Assembly: GCF_023896955.1 (NCBI RefSeq)
Contig: NZ_JAMHIW010000001.1
Location: 620,001 to 684,000, forward strand
Source of the DNA: Micromonospora sp. RHAY321
Lineage (GTDB): Bacteria > Actinomycetota > Actinomycetes > Mycobacteriales > Micromonosporaceae
Length of the DNA: 64,000 nt
Direction of reading: 5' to 3'
The notes below the pieces were generated by a model. The model was not told the origin of the DNA, ran no database searches, and saw only the letters and a list, made by a program, of their open reading frames with translations. The first letter of the stretch is position 1. The number at the start of each line of letters is the position of its first letter. Position numbers and translations under genes: made by a program. This document shows positions 1 to 8,663 of the stretch, in pieces.

Positions 1-23
1 TCAAGTCCGCACCGACCGCATGA
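1..23 (+). CDS. 3' end of an upstream gene (partial)
   Basis: The frame beginning at base 3 reads out as KSAPTA and stops at TGA 21-23, overlapping the ATG of the next gene in an ATGA junction. Only the last six codons are in the window, so the product cannot be named. The coupling to rmlD suggests another gene of the same polysaccharide operon, possibly another dTDP-rhamnose gene, but this is inference from position only. Confidence 0.5.
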
Positions 24-907
24 CCCGGCTGCTCGTCACCGGTGCCGGCGGGATGCTCGGCCGGGACCTGGTCGCCGTGCTGGCGGCCCGGCCCGACCTG
101 AAGGTGACCGCCGCCACCCGCGCCGACCTGGACATCACCGACCCCACCGCGGTCGACGCCGCGGTGGCCGGGCACGACGTCGTGATCAACGCGGCGGCGT
201 GGACCAACGTCGACGGCGCCGAGACCGACGAGGCCGCGGCCACCGCCGTCAACGGCGCGGGCCCGGCGAACCTCGCCGCGGCGTGCGCGACCGGCGGAGC
301 GCGGCTGATCCAGGTCTCCACCGACTACGTCCTCGCCGGCGACGCGCACACCCCCTACCCGGAGGACGCGCCCACCGCGCCGATCAACGCCTACGGCCGC
401 GGCAAGCTGGTCGGCGAGCAGGCCGTCGCCCGGCTGCTGCCCGACACCGGGTACGTGGTCCGCACCGCCTGGCTGTACGGCGCGCACGGGCCGAACTTCG
501 TGGCCACGATGCTCCGGCTCGCCACGCAGCGTGAGCATCTCGACGTGGTCGACGACCAGCACGGTCAGCCCACCTGGTCCTACGCCCTCGCCGAGCGGTT
601 GGTCGCGCTCGCCGACGCGGCGGTGGCCGGCAGCGCGGCTCCGGGCGTCTACCACGGCACCTGCGCCGGCCAGACGACCTGGTACGGGCTGGCCCGGGCC
701 ACATTCGCGCTGGCCGGGCTCGACCCGGACCGGATCCGACCCACCACCAGCGACCGGTATCCCCGTCCCGCTGCCCGCCCGGCGTACAGTGTGCTAGGGC
801 ACAGCCGCTGGGCGGCCGCAGGTCTGCCGCCGCTTCCGGACTGGCACACCAGCCTGGTTGACGCGTTCGACTCCCCCGCTCCACCCGCCCCGTGGAAGGT
901 CGCATGA
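20..907 (+). CDS. rmlD: dTDP-4-dehydrorhamnose reductase
   Basis: A 295-residue member of the RmlD branch of the short-chain dehydrogenase family. It reduces dTDP-4-dehydro-L-rhamnose to dTDP-L-rhamnose, the sugar donor for surface polysaccharides. The N-terminal Rossmann glycine motif GAGGMLGRDL (about residues 8-17) binds NAD(P)H. STDYVLAG (about 99-106) and the catalytic YGRGK (about 121-125) are the family signatures. The start ATG overlaps the upstream stop, and the stop TGA 905-907 overlaps the next ATG, so translation is probably coupled. Length is normal for the family. Specificity for rhamnose rather than a related deoxysugar is inferred from the family. Confidence 0.88.
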   Translation: MTRLLVTGAGGMLGRDLVAVLAARPDLKVTAATRADLDITDPTAVDAAVAGHDVVINAAAWTNVDGAETDEAAATAVNGAGPANLAAACATGGARLIQVSTDYVLAGDAHTPYPEDAPTAPINAYGRGKLVGEQAVARLLPDTGYVVRTAWLYGAHGPNFVATMLRLATQREHLDVVDDQHGQPTWSYALAERLVALADAAVAGSAAPGVYHGTCAGQTTWYGLARATFALAGLDPDRIRPTTSDRYPRPAARPAYSVLGHSRWAAAGLPPLPDWHTSLVDAFDSPAPPAPWKVA

Positions 908-1275
908 AGCTCACCCTCGTCACCGGCCTGACCGGCCTGCTGCTGCTCGCCACCATCGTCGAGCTGCTGCGCCGTCGTCAGCTGCGCGAGAAGTACGGCA
1001 TGCTCTGGCTCGCCGTGCTGATCATCGTGATTCCGCTGTCCCTGTTCCCCCGGCTGCTCGACAACGTCGCCGAACTCCTCGGCGTCGCCTCCGGTGTCAG
1101 CCTCGTGCTCTTCCTCGGCATCGTCTTCCTGCTGCTGGTGTGTGTGCACCTGAGCTGGGAGGTCAGCGCCCTGGAAGAGGAGACCCGCACCCTGGCCGAA
1201 GACTTCGCCCTGCTCCGCGCGCAGATCGACGCGGACCGGGCGGCCCGAGACGAACTGGTGTCCAGCGATGGTTAA
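904..1275 (+). CDS. DUF2304 small membrane protein
   Basis: A 123-residue integral membrane protein starting at ATG 904, which overlaps the rmlD stop (ATGA). A GTG at 892 is possible but less likely. Three hydrophobic segments are visible at about residues 3-20, 36-53 and 60-85. They are followed by a charged tail of about 30 residues with heptad-like Leu/Ala spacing (EEETRTLAEDFALLRAQ), probably cytoplasmic coiled coil. DUF2304 proteins are commonly encoded beside GT2 glycosyltransferases, as here, and may assist a polyprenyl-phosphate glycosyltransferase. That role is an inference from association. Its end overlaps the next start by 8 nt. Confidence 0.8.
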   Translation: MKLTLVTGLTGLLLLATIVELLRRRQLREKYGMLWLAVLIIVIPLSLFPRLLDNVAELLGVASGVSLVLFLGIVFLLLVCVHLSWEVSALEEETRTLAEDFALLRAQIDADRAARDELVSSDG

Positions 1276-1969
1276 CGGCAAGCGCACCTTGATCATCATC
1301 CCGGCCCTGAACGAGTCGGGCTCCATTGCCGACGTGGTCGGCGAGGTCCGGGGCGAGCTGCCCGGCGTCGACGTGCTCGTCGTCGACGACGGCTCCACCG
1401 ACCGCACCGCGGCCGTCGCGGCCGCCGCCGGCGCCCGCGTCGCCAAGCTGCCGTACAACCTCGGCGTCGGTGGCGCCATGCGTCTCGGCTACCGCTACGC
1501 CCGCGACCACGACTACGACGTCGCCATCCAGATCGACGCCGATGGTCAGCACGACCCCCGGTACGTGCCGAAGCTCGTGGACCTCCTCGAGGACAGCGAC
1601 CTGGTCATCGGCGCCCGGTTCGCCGGCGAGGGCGACTACAACGTCCGCGGCCCCCGCCGCTGGGCGATGGTGATGCTCTCCGCCGTGCTGTCCCGCGTCG
1701 CCCGCACCAAGCTCACCGACACCACCTCGGGTTTCCGGGCCGCCAACCGGCGCGTCATCGAGATGTTCGCCGGCTGGTACCCGGCCGAGTACCTCGGCGA
1801 CACGGTGGAGACCCTCGTGCACACCGCCCGGCGGGGCTTCCGCATCCGCCAGGTGCCCGTCGCCATGCGCAAGCGGATGGCCGGCACGCCCAGCCACTCC
1901 CCCGCCAAGGCGATGATCTACCTCGGTCGCGCGTTCGCCGTCCTCACGCTGGCGCTCATCCGCCGGTGA
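1268..1969 (+). CDS. GT2 glycosyltransferase, dolichyl-phosphate mannose synthase-like
   Basis: 233 residues with a GT-A fold. PALNESGSIADVV (about 12-24) begins the nucleotide-sugar site. VVDDGSTD (about 38-45) carries the conserved Asp pair and IDADGQHDP (about 89-97) the metal-binding DxD-like motif. These features match polyprenyl-phosphate sugar synthases, which load a sugar onto a lipid carrier at the membrane. It lacks the long C-terminal membrane domain of some homologues; only a hydrophobic stretch near residues 218-231 could touch the membrane, and the preceding DUF2304 protein may be the anchor. It is coupled to both neighbours (8-nt overlap upstream, GTGA downstream). The sugar is unknown. 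Confidence 0.85.
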   Translation: MVNGKRTLIIIPALNESGSIADVVGEVRGELPGVDVLVVDDGSTDRTAAVAAAAGARVAKLPYNLGVGGAMRLGYRYARDHDYDVAIQIDADGQHDPRYVPKLVDLLEDSDLVIGARFAGEGDYNVRGPRRWAMVMLSAVLSRVARTKLTDTTSGFRAANRRVIEMFAGWYPAEYLGDTVETLVHTARRGFRIRQVPVAMRKRMAGTPSHSPAKAMIYLGRAFAVLTLALIRR

Positions 1970-3276
1970 TCCGTCGCCTGCTGCGCCTGATCCCGCCCGG
2001 CACCATCGCTGTTGGTGCCGGGCTGGGTCTTCTCGGCCTCGCCTCGTACGTCCACCTCGCGGTCGCCGGCCACAGCCTCACCGAAGCCGACTACAACTCC
2101 CTGTCGGTGCTCTGGTCGATCGTCTTCACTCTCGGCATCGGCGTCTTCATGCCCGTCGAGCAGGAAGTCGCCCGGGTCGTCGCCGCCCGCCACAGCCAGG
2201 GCCTGCCCCCGGGCCCGGTCCTGGCCCGCGGCGTCGCCATCGCCGCCGCGCTGCTCGGCGTACTGGTGCTCGCCGTCACCGCTGGCCGTCAGCTGATCGC
2301 CGACCGGCTCTTCGCCGGCGACGGCACCATGGTCGTCGTGCTGGTCGGCGCGCTCGCCGCGATGGCCGTCGCCTACTCCACCCGCGGCGTCCTCTCCGGC
2401 CTGCAACTCTTCCCCTGGTACGGCACCCAGCTCGGCATCGACGGCGGGCTGCGCATCATCCTGGTCGCCCTGCTCGGGCTCGCCGGGGTGACCTCCCCCG
2501 TCTGGTACGGGCTGGTGCTGGTCGCCGCGCCGCTGGTCAGCGTCCTGCTCACCCTGCCGCCGGTGCTCCGCACCATTGGCGGCGGCACGCCCGTCGCCTG
2601 GGGCACGCTGCTGCGCGGGCTCGGCCTGCTCATCGTGTCCAGCCTGCTCTCCCAGGTCGTGGTCAACGTCGGCGTCATCAACGTCAAGCTGCTCGCCCCC
2701 GACGACGTCGCCGCCGCTGGCGCGCTGCTCTCCGCCCTCGTGCTGGTCCGCATCCCGCTGTTCGTCTTCGGCTCGATGCAGGCGTCACTGCTGCCCGGCC
2801 TGGCCACCACCGCCACCACCGGCGACCAGGCCGGCTTCCACAGCCTGCTGCGCCGCGCGCTCGGCATCGTCACCGCGCTCGGCCTCACCGGGGCTCTCGG
2901 CGCCGTTCTGGTCGGTCCCTGGCTGGTCCGCACCCTCTTCGACGCCCCCGGCGTCCTGGGCCACAGCGACTTCGCCTGGCTGGCCGTCGCCACCCTCGCC
3001 TACCTGTGGGCGATGGTCCTCGGCCAGGCCCTGCTCGCCCTCGACCGGCACCGCGCCCAGGCAATCGCCTGGGTCGCCGGCGTCGCCGCCCTGATCGTCG
3101 TGACGTTGCTCCCGGCCCCGGTGATCCTCCGGGTCGAGCTGGCCTACACCATCGGCTCCGTCGTCGTGGCCGCCACGATGGCGGTGCTGCTGCGCGGCAG
3201 CACCCGCCGCGCCCCCACCCCCACCCGGCCGCTGGACGACGCCGTCGCCCCTGCCGTATCCGGAGGCATCCGATGA
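1966..3276 (+). CDS. Polysaccharide flippase-like multi-spanning membrane protein
   Basis: 436 residues, starting at GTG 1966 in a GTGA overlap with the previous stop. The protein is almost wholly hydrophobic, with about 12 predicted transmembrane segments. It has the overall pattern of the MOP/Wzx exporter superfamily (paired helices, Pro/Gly-rich segments, basic loops). In this setting it would flip a lipid-linked oligosaccharide or anchor an export step for the product of the flanking glycosyltransferases. The match is by membrane topology and context rather than a specific motif, so substrate and exact family are uncertain. Its stop overlaps the next ATG. Confidence 0.72.
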   Translation: MIRRLLRLIPPGTIAVGAGLGLLGLASYVHLAVAGHSLTEADYNSLSVLWSIVFTLGIGVFMPVEQEVARVVAARHSQGLPPGPVLARGVAIAAALLGVLVLAVTAGRQLIADRLFAGDGTMVVVLVGALAAMAVAYSTRGVLSGLQLFPWYGTQLGIDGGLRIILVALLGLAGVTSPVWYGLVLVAAPLVSVLLTLPPVLRTIGGGTPVAWGTLLRGLGLLIVSSLLSQVVVNVGVINVKLLAPDDVAAAGALLSALVLVRIPLFVFGSMQASLLPGLATTATTGDQAGFHSLLRRALGIVTALGLTGALGAVLVGPWLVRTLFDAPGVLGHSDFAWLAVATLAYLWAMVLGQALLALDRHRAQAIAWVAGVAALIVVTLLPAPVILRVELAYTIGSVVVAATMAVLLRGSTRRAPTPTRPLDDAVAPAVSGGIR

Positions 3277-4301
3277 CCCGCCCACAGGTGACCGCGGTGA
3301 TGCTCGCCTACGGCGCCGAACCGTACCTGGTCGACGCCGCCCGGGCCGTGCTGGCCAGCACCGACGTCGAGATCGAGCTGATCGTCGTCGACAACGGTTG
3401 CACCGGCGACGGCATCGACATCGTCAAGGGCTTCCCCCAGGTCCGGGTCGTCCGTCCCGAACAGAACACCGGCTACTCCGGCGGCTGCCGCGTCGGCGCC
3501 GCCGAGGCCACCGGCGACTGGCTCGCCTTCGTCAACTCCGACGCCGTCGTCGCCCCGGACGCCCTCGCCAAGACCGTCGCCGTGGCCGCCGAACCGGGCG
3601 TCGGCGCCGCCATGGCCTCGATCCGGCTCGCCGACACCCCCGAGCTGATCAACACCTCCGGCAACCCGCTGCACTTCACCGGGCTGTCCTGGGCCGGCGG
3701 CAACGGCGAACCAGCCACCGCCCACGCCCGCCGGACCAGCGTCCCCTCGCTCAGCGGCTGCTGCTTCGTGATCAGCCGGCAGCGGTGGCAGGAACTCGAC
3801 GGCTTCGCCGCCGAGTACTTCGCCTACCACGAGGACACCGAGCTCAGCCTGCGGCTCTGGCAGCGCGGCCTGCGCCTGGAGTACGTCCCGGACGCCGTCG
3901 TGCGGCACCACTACGAGTTCTCCCGCAACGACCTGAAGCTCTACCTGGTGGAACGCAACCGCCTCGTCACCCTGCTCACCGCGTACCAGACCCGGACGCT
4001 GGTGGTGCTCGCCCCGATGCTGCTGCTCACCGAGGCCGCCATGCTCGCCGCCGCACTCGCGGGCGGCTGGACCAGGCAGAAGACCCGCGGCTGGGGTTGG
4101 CTGTGGCGCAACCGGGCCTGGGTCGGCGCCCGTCGACGTCAGCTGCAGAGCGAGCGCACCGTGCCCGACGGCGTGATCGCGGAGCTGATGACCGCCCGGG
4201 TCGCCCCGTCGAACGTCGACTCGCCTCCCGGGATGGGCGTGTTCAACGCGGTCGCCGCCGCCTACTGGGCACTGGCCCGGCCGCTGCTGCAGCGCCGCTG
4301 A
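3273..4301 (+). CDS. GT2 glycosyltransferase, rhamnosyltransferase-like
   Basis: 342 residues from ATG 3273, which overlaps the previous stop. The N-terminus AVMLAYGAEPYL, IVVDNGCTGDG (about 35-45) and NTGYSGG (about 65-71) are typical of WbbL-like GT2 enzymes. NSDAVV (about 88-93) gives the metal site. A later GCCFVISR, then YHEDTELSLRLWQRG, matches the catalytic-base ED and the end of the domain. A hydrophobic stretch near residues 237-256 (APMLLLTEAAML) probably anchors it in the membrane. With rmlD in the same operon, transfer of rhamnose to a cell-wall polysaccharide is plausible but not shown. A strong hairpin follows at 4321-4352. Confidence 0.85.
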   Translation: MTRPQVTAVMLAYGAEPYLVDAARAVLASTDVEIELIVVDNGCTGDGIDIVKGFPQVRVVRPEQNTGYSGGCRVGAAEATGDWLAFVNSDAVVAPDALAKTVAVAAEPGVGAAMASIRLADTPELINTSGNPLHFTGLSWAGGNGEPATAHARRTSVPSLSGCCFVISRQRWQELDGFAAEYFAYHEDTELSLRLWQRGLRLEYVPDAVVRHHYEFSRNDLKLYLVERNRLVTLLTAYQTRTLVVLAPMLLLTEAAMLAAALAGGWTRQKTRGWGWLWRNRAWVGARRRQLQSERTVPDGVIAELMTARVAPSNVDSPPGMGVFNAVAAAYWALARPLLQRR

Positions 4302-4320
4302 CCAACCCCCGCAGACGCGA

Positions 4321-4352
4321 GCGCCGGGGACCGCTTCCGCGGGCCCCGGCGC
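4321..4352. terminator. Shared terminator hairpin between the glycosyltransferase operon and prcA
   Basis: Arms GCGCCGGGG (4321-4329) and CCCCGGCGC (4344-4352) pair perfectly over 9 bp. The hairpin lies between two convergent genes, so it can end transcripts from both sides. There is no strong T-tract. Confidence 0.7.
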
Positions 4353-4365
4353 TTCTGTCTCACGA

Positions 4366-5187
4366 TCAGAGGTCGGCCTGGCCCGGCCGATCCTCCAGGT
4401 CCGCGGAGCCCGCGGAACTCGTCGGCTTACCGGCCTCGCCGGTCGGCACGCTCGGCGTGTCCGGCGCGTCGCTGGCCGGTGGCGCCGCCTCCCCGTCCAG
4501 CAACGCGGTCAGCGCGGCCCCGGTGATCCGCCGGAACGTCCGGCCCACACGCTGGCGGTCCAGCACCGCCACCTCGAGCTGGTTCGCGGCGATCGTCCGG
4601 GCGGCGCCGCCCTCGCCGCCGACGCTGCTCAGCGCCTGCATCGCGACCTTCACCGCCTCGCCGAGCGACATGTCCGGCCGGTGGTTCGCCTTCAGCACGC
4701 CGGTGATCGCCTCGGCCTGCCCGCCCATCGCCATCCGCCCCGGCTCGTCGTTGACCGAGCCGTCGTAGGTGAGCCGGTACAACTCGTCGTCGGCGGCCGT
4801 GGCCCCGACCTCCGCCACGCAGATCTCCACCTCGAACGGCTTCGACTGCTCGGTGAAGATCGCGCCCAGGGTCTGCGCGAACGCGTTGGCCAGCGCCCGG
4901 CCGGTTACGTCCCGACGGTCGTAGCTGAGCCCGTTCAGGTCGGCCATCCGCACGCCGGCCCGCCGTAGGTTCTCGAACTCGTTGTACCGGCCCACCGCGG
5001 CGAAGCCGATCCGGTCGTAGATCTCGCTGACCTTGTGCAGGGCGCTGGAGAGATTCTCCGCGGCGAAGAGCACCCCACCGGAGTAGCTCAGGACCACGGC
5101 GCTGCGCCCCCGGGCGATGCCCTTGCGGGCCAGCTCGGAGCGGTCGCGCATGATCTGTTCGGGCGAGGCGTAGAACTGCATGGCCAC
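4366..5187 (-). CDS. prcA: Proteasome alpha subunit
   Basis: 273 residues. The outer-ring subunit of the bacterial 20S proteasome; seven copies gate substrate entry and contact the ARC ATPase. The N-terminus [20 protein letters not shown] and the block [19 protein letters not shown] are characteristic of actinobacterial Prc[14 protein letters not shown] is also conserved. It has no processing site and no catalytic Thr, as expected for alpha. GTG 5187 is chosen over ATG 5181 because AAGGAG sits about 10 nt upstream of it. The C-terminal tail after about residue 235 is acidic/Pro-rich and variable in the family. It follows prcB by 61 nt and is probably cotranscribed with it. Confidence 0.95.
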   Translation of the reverse strand: MAMQFYASPEQIMRDRSELARKGIARGRSAVVLSYSGGVLFAAENLSSALHKVSEIYDRIGFAAVGRYNEFENLRRAGVRMADLNGLSYDRRDVTGRALANAFAQTLGAIFTEQSKPFEVEICVAEVGATAADDELYRLTYDGSVNDEPGRMAMGGQAEAITGVLKANHRPDMSLGEAVKVAMQALSSVGGEGGAARTIAANQLEVAVLDRQRVGRTFRRITGAALTALLDGEAAPPASDAPDTPSVPTGEAGKPTSSAGSADLEDRPGQADL

Positions 5188-5248
5188 GGCGGCGGTTCTC
5201 CTTACGGCGCTGTGCTGACGACTGCTGACTGGTGGGGGTGGACGGGGC

Positions 5249-6088
5249 TCAACCGCCCGGATTCTCCATCCGGCCGGCGACCACGCCCTCGGCGATCGTC
5301 GCCGTCTCGGCATCGGTGAGCCGGTGGGTGCCCTCGGCGGTCGCGGTCATCACCACCGGGTAGATCCGCCGGGTCAGGTCCGGTCCGCCGGTCGCGGTGT
5401 CGTCGTCGGCCGCGTCGTAGAGCGCCTCGACCGCGAGCCGCGTCGCGTCCTGGACGGTGAGGCCGGCCCGGAAGCGCTTCTTCAGCGCGGACTTGGCGAA
5501 CAGCGAGCCCGAGCCGATGGCGTCGTAGCCGGTCTCCTCGTACGGGCCGCCGGTCACGTCGAAGCTGAAGATCCGGCCAGCCTTCGTCGGGTCCGCGGCG
5601 GCTAGGTCGAAGCCGGCGAAGAGCGGCACCACGGCCAGCCCCTGCATGGCGGCGCCCAGGTTGCCCCGGATCATCGAGGCCAACCGGTTGGCCTTGCCGT
5701 CCAGCGAGAGCATCGCGCCCTCGATCTTCTCGTAGTGCTCCAACTCCACCTGGAACAGTCGCATCAGCTCGATGCCGATGCCCGCCGTGCCCGCGATGCC
5801 GACCAGCGAGTACGCGTCGGCCGGGTGCACCTTCTCGATGTCGCGCTGGGCGATCAGGTTGCCCATGGTGGCCCGACGGTCGCCGGCCATCACCACACCG
5901 TCGGCCGCCGCGATGGCCACGATGGTGGTCGCGTGCGGCGCCAGGTCGGCGGCCATGCCCGGCGGCAGCGGCCGTCGACCGGGCAGCATCTCGGGCGCCA
6001 CCCGGCTCAGAAACGTGGTGAAGGAGGACGTCCCCGCGTTGGTGAACACATCTGGTAGACGCCCGGATGGATCAAAGCCCGCTGCCAC
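5249..6088 (-). CDS. prcB: Proteasome beta subunit, N-terminal threonine protease
   Basis: 279 residues. The catalytic subunit of the 20S proteasome. An N-terminal propeptide of about 53 residues precedes the self-cleavage point HA-TTIVAI, so mature PrcB would begin at Thr54, the nucleophile. GDRRATMGN and the [10 protein letters not shown] region are beta-subunit signatures. The GTG start at 6088 has a good ribosome site (GAGAGGA, 5 nt away). Unusually, the first 27 codons lie inside the 3' end of the upstream HNH endonuclease gene in another frame, an 82-nt overlap that implies translational coupling. prcA follows. Confidence 0.95.
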   Translation of the reverse strand: MAAGFDPSGRLPDVFTNAGTSSFTTFLSRVAPEMLPGRRPLPPGMAADLAPHATTIVAIAAADGVVMAGDRRATMGNLIAQRDIEKVHPADAYSLVGIAGTAGIGIELMRLFQVELEHYEKIEGAMLSLDGKANRLASMIRGNLGAAMQGLAVVPLFAGFDLAAADPTKAGRIFSFDVTGGPYEETGYDAIGSGSLFAKSALKKRFRAGLTVQDATRLAVEALYDAADDDTATGGPDLTRRIYPVVMTATAEGTHRLTDAETATIAEGVVAGRMENPGG

Positions 6089-6693
6089 GTGGTTCCTCTC
6101 AGGTACGTGATCGCCCTGGCCAGCCTCATGGGACTGTCACGGAACTGGCCAAGACCACCGTTGCAGTTGAAGCAGAGTATCCCGCGCACCCATCCGGTGC
6201 GATGATCGTGGTCCAGATGTTGCGGGTCCGCGCCGCCACAGATCGCGCAGACCCCGCCCTGCTCGGCCAGGAGCTCCTGAAACTCCTTCTCTCCGATGCC
6301 GTAGCGCCGCCGCAGGTGGTACTCGCGGGACCCACCATGCAGACGAAGCCTGCTCTCCTTGCCCTTCTCGTTGTGGCAAGGCTTGCAGTATCGGCCGTAA
6401 CCACCACGCCCGGAGCGGTTCCGCGGAAAGTCGTCGAGAGGCTTGATGGCACCGCAGTCAGGGCATCGCCGATGGCCCTCCGGAACCACTGGAAGCTGTC
6501 GCACGTCCCTGCCCTGTCGCTCCTTCAGGCGCTTCGCATAGCTCGCCTTAGAGCGAACGTTGAAGCAGGGCTTGCAGTAGCTGCCGTGACCGTCCGGCCG
6601 TCGGCTGCTGGCGCAGAACTGATCGAGCGGTAACCACTCACCGCAGTCTCGGCAGAGGCGGTGACCGTCTCGATCATTCGAGGGGCGAGGCAT
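6007..6693 (-). CDS. HNH endonuclease, recombination endonuclease VII family, with two N-terminal zinc ribbons
   Basis: 228 residues. Two related Cys-rich units come first: [13 protein letters not shown]...CKPC (about 14-42) and [13 protein letters not shown]...CKPC (about 76-105). Each has a CxxC pair near either end, so each likely binds zinc. The C-terminal domain has CAICGG (about 149-154), the catalytic [12 protein letters not shown] (about 160-171), then CFNCN (about 174-178). This is the Cys4/HNH layout of phage T4 endonuclease VII, a junction-resolving nuclease. It sits 22 nt after pup and overlaps prcB by 82 nt. A conserved nuclease inside a Pup-proteasome operon suggests a link to DNA repair or protein turnover on DNA, but the function is unknown. 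Confidence 0.85.
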   Translation of the reverse strand: MPRPSNDRDGHRLCRDCGEWLPLDQFCASSRRPDGHGSYCKPCFNVRSKASYAKRLKERQGRDVRQLPVVPEGHRRCPDCGAIKPLDDFPRNRSGRGGYGRYCKPCHNEKGKESRLRLHGGSREYHLRRRYGIGEKEFQELLAEQGGVCAICGGADPQHLDHDHRTGWVRGILCFNCNGGLGQFRDSPMRLARAITYLRGTTWQRALIHPGVYQMCSPTRGRPPSPRF

Positions 6694-6715
6694 GTCCGAG
6701 TTGCTCGGCTATGCC

Positions 6716-6931
6716 CTATTCACCCCCTTTTTGTACATAGCCCCTCACGAATTCCTCGGCGTTCTCTTCGAGGACGGAGTCGATCTCGTCGAGCAGGTCG
6801 TCGACGTCCTCGGTGATCTCGGCGTGCCGCTCAGCCACCTCGGGGTTGGCCTCGGTGGTGACGTCCTCGATCTCCTCGCCCTGGCGGGACTTGCCGGACT
6901 GCGACTGGCCGCCGCTGTCATGAGTGGCCAT
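6716..6931 (-). CDS. pup: Prokaryotic ubiquitin-like protein Pup
   Basis: 71 residues from ATG 6931, preceded by GGAGGAGG about 6 nt upstream. Pup is the disordered tag that PafA attaches to lysines to send proteins to ARC and the proteasome. The protein is strongly acidic, with a C-terminal helix segment ([20 protein letters not shown]) that binds the ARC coiled coil, and ends YVQKGGE. The last residue is Glu, read directly from GAA before the TAG. This is the ready-to-ligate form, unlike the mycobacterial Gln form that must first be deamidated by Dop. The gene has its own promoter and follows a terminator after dop. Confidence 0.96.
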   Translation of the reverse strand: MATHDSGGQSQSGKSRQGEEIEDVTTEANPEVAERHAEITEDVDDLLDEIDSVLEENAEEFVRGYVQKGGE

Positions 6932-6960
6932 TGCTGCCTCCTCCACGATCGTCTGCGATC

Positions 6961-6966
6961 AACTTA
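6961..6966 (-). promoter_or_regulatory. pup: Candidate -10 box of the pup-endonuclease-prcBA transcript
   Basis: On the minus strand TAAGTT lies about 30 nt before the pup ATG, downstream of the dop terminator. With transcription starting about 7 nt later, the leader would be near 23 nt and contain the GGAGGAGG site. I see no convincing -35. Confidence 0.45.
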
Positions 6967-6982
6967 CCTCGCTGAGGCGACG

Positions 6983-7021
6983 AAAAGCCCGCCGCGCGCC
7001 GGCTTGCGGCACCCGGCGGGC
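6983..7021 (-). terminator. Rho-independent terminator after dop
   Basis: Read on the minus strand, GCCCGCCG (7021-7014) pairs with CGGCGGGC (6994-6987) and is followed at once by TTTT (6986-6983). It lies 15 nt past the dop stop and separates dop transcription from pup. Confidence 0.75.
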
Positions 7022-7035
7022 ATCCCGACACACGC

Positions 7036-8553
7036 TCAGCCCCCGGTCAACGTCTCCAGCAGGTCCTTGGCGCTGGCACACCGGTCGAACAGCGCCCCGA
7101 CGTGCGCGCGGGTGCCCCGCTCCGGCTCCATCATCGGCACCCGAACCAGCGACTCCCGGCCCACGTCGAAGATGACCGAATCCCAGCTCGCGGCGACGAC
7201 CTCGGAGGCGTACTGGGCCAGGCAACGACCACGGAAGTATGCCCGGGTGTCCTCCGGCGGCTCCGTCATCGCGCTGCGCGTCTCCTCGTCGGTGAGCAGC
7301 GTCTTCATCGCCCCCCGAGTCACCAGCCGGTGGTAGAGGCCCTTCTCCGGCCGGACGTCGGAGTACTGCAGGTCGACCAGCTGGAGCTTGTGCGAGCCCC
7401 AGCCGAGCTTCTCCCGCTCCCGGTAACCCTCGAGCAGCCGCAGCTTGGCCACCCAGTCCAGCTCGTCGGCGCAGAGCATCGGGTCACGGCCGAGCCGGTC
7501 CAGCACGCTCTCCCACCGGTCGAGCACGTCGACGGTCTGCTCGTCGACGTCCGTGCCGTACCGGTCGTCGACAAAGGACCGGACCCGCTCCAGGTAGGCC
7601 CACTGCAGGTCCAGCGCGGTGAGCCGGCGGCCGTCGCGCAGCCGCATCCGGTGCGACAGGCTGGGGTCGTGGCTGACCGCGCGCAGCTCGCTGACCGGGT
7701 CGGCGATGCCGAGGTCACTGCCGAGCGCCTTCTCCTCGATCATGTTGAGGATCAGCGAGGTGGTGCCCACCTTGAGGTAGGTGGAGATCTCCGAGAGGTT
7801 GGCGTCGCCGATGATGACGTGCAGCCGGCGGTACTTGTCGGCGTCGGCGTGCGGCTCGTCGCGGGTGTTGATGATCGGTCGCTTGAGGGTGGTCTCCAGG
7901 CCGACCTCGACCTCGAAGAAGTCAGCACGTTGGGAGATCTGGAAACCGCTCTGCCCGCCGTCCTGCCCGATGCCCACACGGCCGGCACCGCAGACGATCT
8001 GCCGGGTCACGAAGAACGGCGTCAGGTACGCCACGATGTCGGCGAACGGGGTCTGCCGGCGCATCAGGTAGTTCTCGTGCGCCCCGTAGCTGGCGCCCTT
8101 GTTGTCGGTGTTGTTCTTGTAGAGGTGGATCGGCTGGGTGCCGGGGATGGTGGCGGCCCGGCGGGACGCCTCGGCCATCACCCGCTCGCCGGCCTTGTCC
8201 CAGCGCACCACGTCACGCGGAGTGGTGACCTCGGGCGTGGAGTATTCGGGGTGGGCGTGGTCGACGTAGAGGCGCGCCCCGTTGGTGAGTATCACGTTGG
8301 CCAGGCCGAGGTCCTCGTCGGCCAACGCCTCGGCCGGGTCGTACGCGGCCCCGGAGTAGGTGAAGCCGCGGGCGTCGCGCAGCGGCGATTCCTCTTCGTA
8401 GTCCCACCGTGCCCGCCCGCCCCGGTTCAGTTCGGGGCGGGCCCCATAGGCATTGACCACCTGCGACGAGGTGACCATCGGGTTGGCTCCGGCCTGGCCG
8501 GGCACGGAGATGCCGTACTCGACCTCGGTGCCCATGATCCGACGTACCGTCAT
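7036..8553 (-). CDS. dop: Depupylase/Pup deamidase Dop
   Basis: 505 residues, the normal length. Dop is a glutamine-synthetase-fold enzyme that removes Pup from targets and, where Pup ends in Gln, deamidates it. [14 protein letters not shown] (about 7-20) holds the metal-binding glutamates. [11 protein letters not shown] (about 96-106) contains the conserved Asp (D98 here) corresponding to the catalytic Asp near position 95 of the mycobacterial enzyme. [19 protein letters not shown] and LQYSDV match Dop closely. The N-terminal GTEVEYGIS and the [15 protein letters not shown] block favour Dop over its paralogue PafA. ATG 8553 is chosen by family alignment; the ribosome site is weak and a second ATG lies at 8535. 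Since Pup here already ends in Glu, depupylation is the likely main role. Confidence 0.94.
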   Translation of the reverse strand: MTVRRIMGTEVEYGISVPGQAGANPMVTSSQVVNAYGARPELNRGGRARWDYEEESPLRDARGFTYSGAAYDPAEALADEDLGLANVILTNGARLYVDHAHPEYSTPEVTTPRDVVRWDKAGERVMAEASRRAATIPGTQPIHLYKNNTDNKGASYGAHENYLMRRQTPFADIVAYLTPFFVTRQIVCGAGRVGIGQDGGQSGFQISQRADFFEVEVGLETTLKRPIINTRDEPHADADKYRRLHVIIGDANLSEISTYLKVGTTSLILNMIEEKALGSDLGIADPVSELRAVSHDPSLSHRMRLRDGRRLTALDLQWAYLERVRSFVDDRYGTDVDEQTVDVLDRWESVLDRLGRDPMLCADELDWVAKLRLLEGYREREKLGWGSHKLQLVDLQYSDVRPEKGLYHRLVTRGAMKTLLTDEETRSAMTEPPEDTRAYFRGRCLAQYASEVVAASWDSVIFDVGRESLVRVPMMEPERGTRAHVGALFDRCASAKDLLETLTGG

Positions 8554-8609
8554 GCGACCACTCGCTTCGCTCGCCCACGGAGCAGGCGTGCCCGCCGCTC
8601 ACACCATCG

Positions 8610-8619
8610 AGACTAGTCT
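8610..8619 (-). promoter_or_regulatory. Candidate dop promoter -10 region
   Basis: The 10-bp palindrome AGACTAGTCT lies in the gap between dop and the membrane-protein gene. It contains TAGTCT on the minus strand, a reasonable actinobacterial -10 about 57 nt before the dop ATG. The palindrome could also be a binding site. Confidence 0.3.
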
Positions 8620-8663
8620 GCGCGGTGGCCGACCGCGCAGCCCTGCCGCACGGCGCGGCGCGG

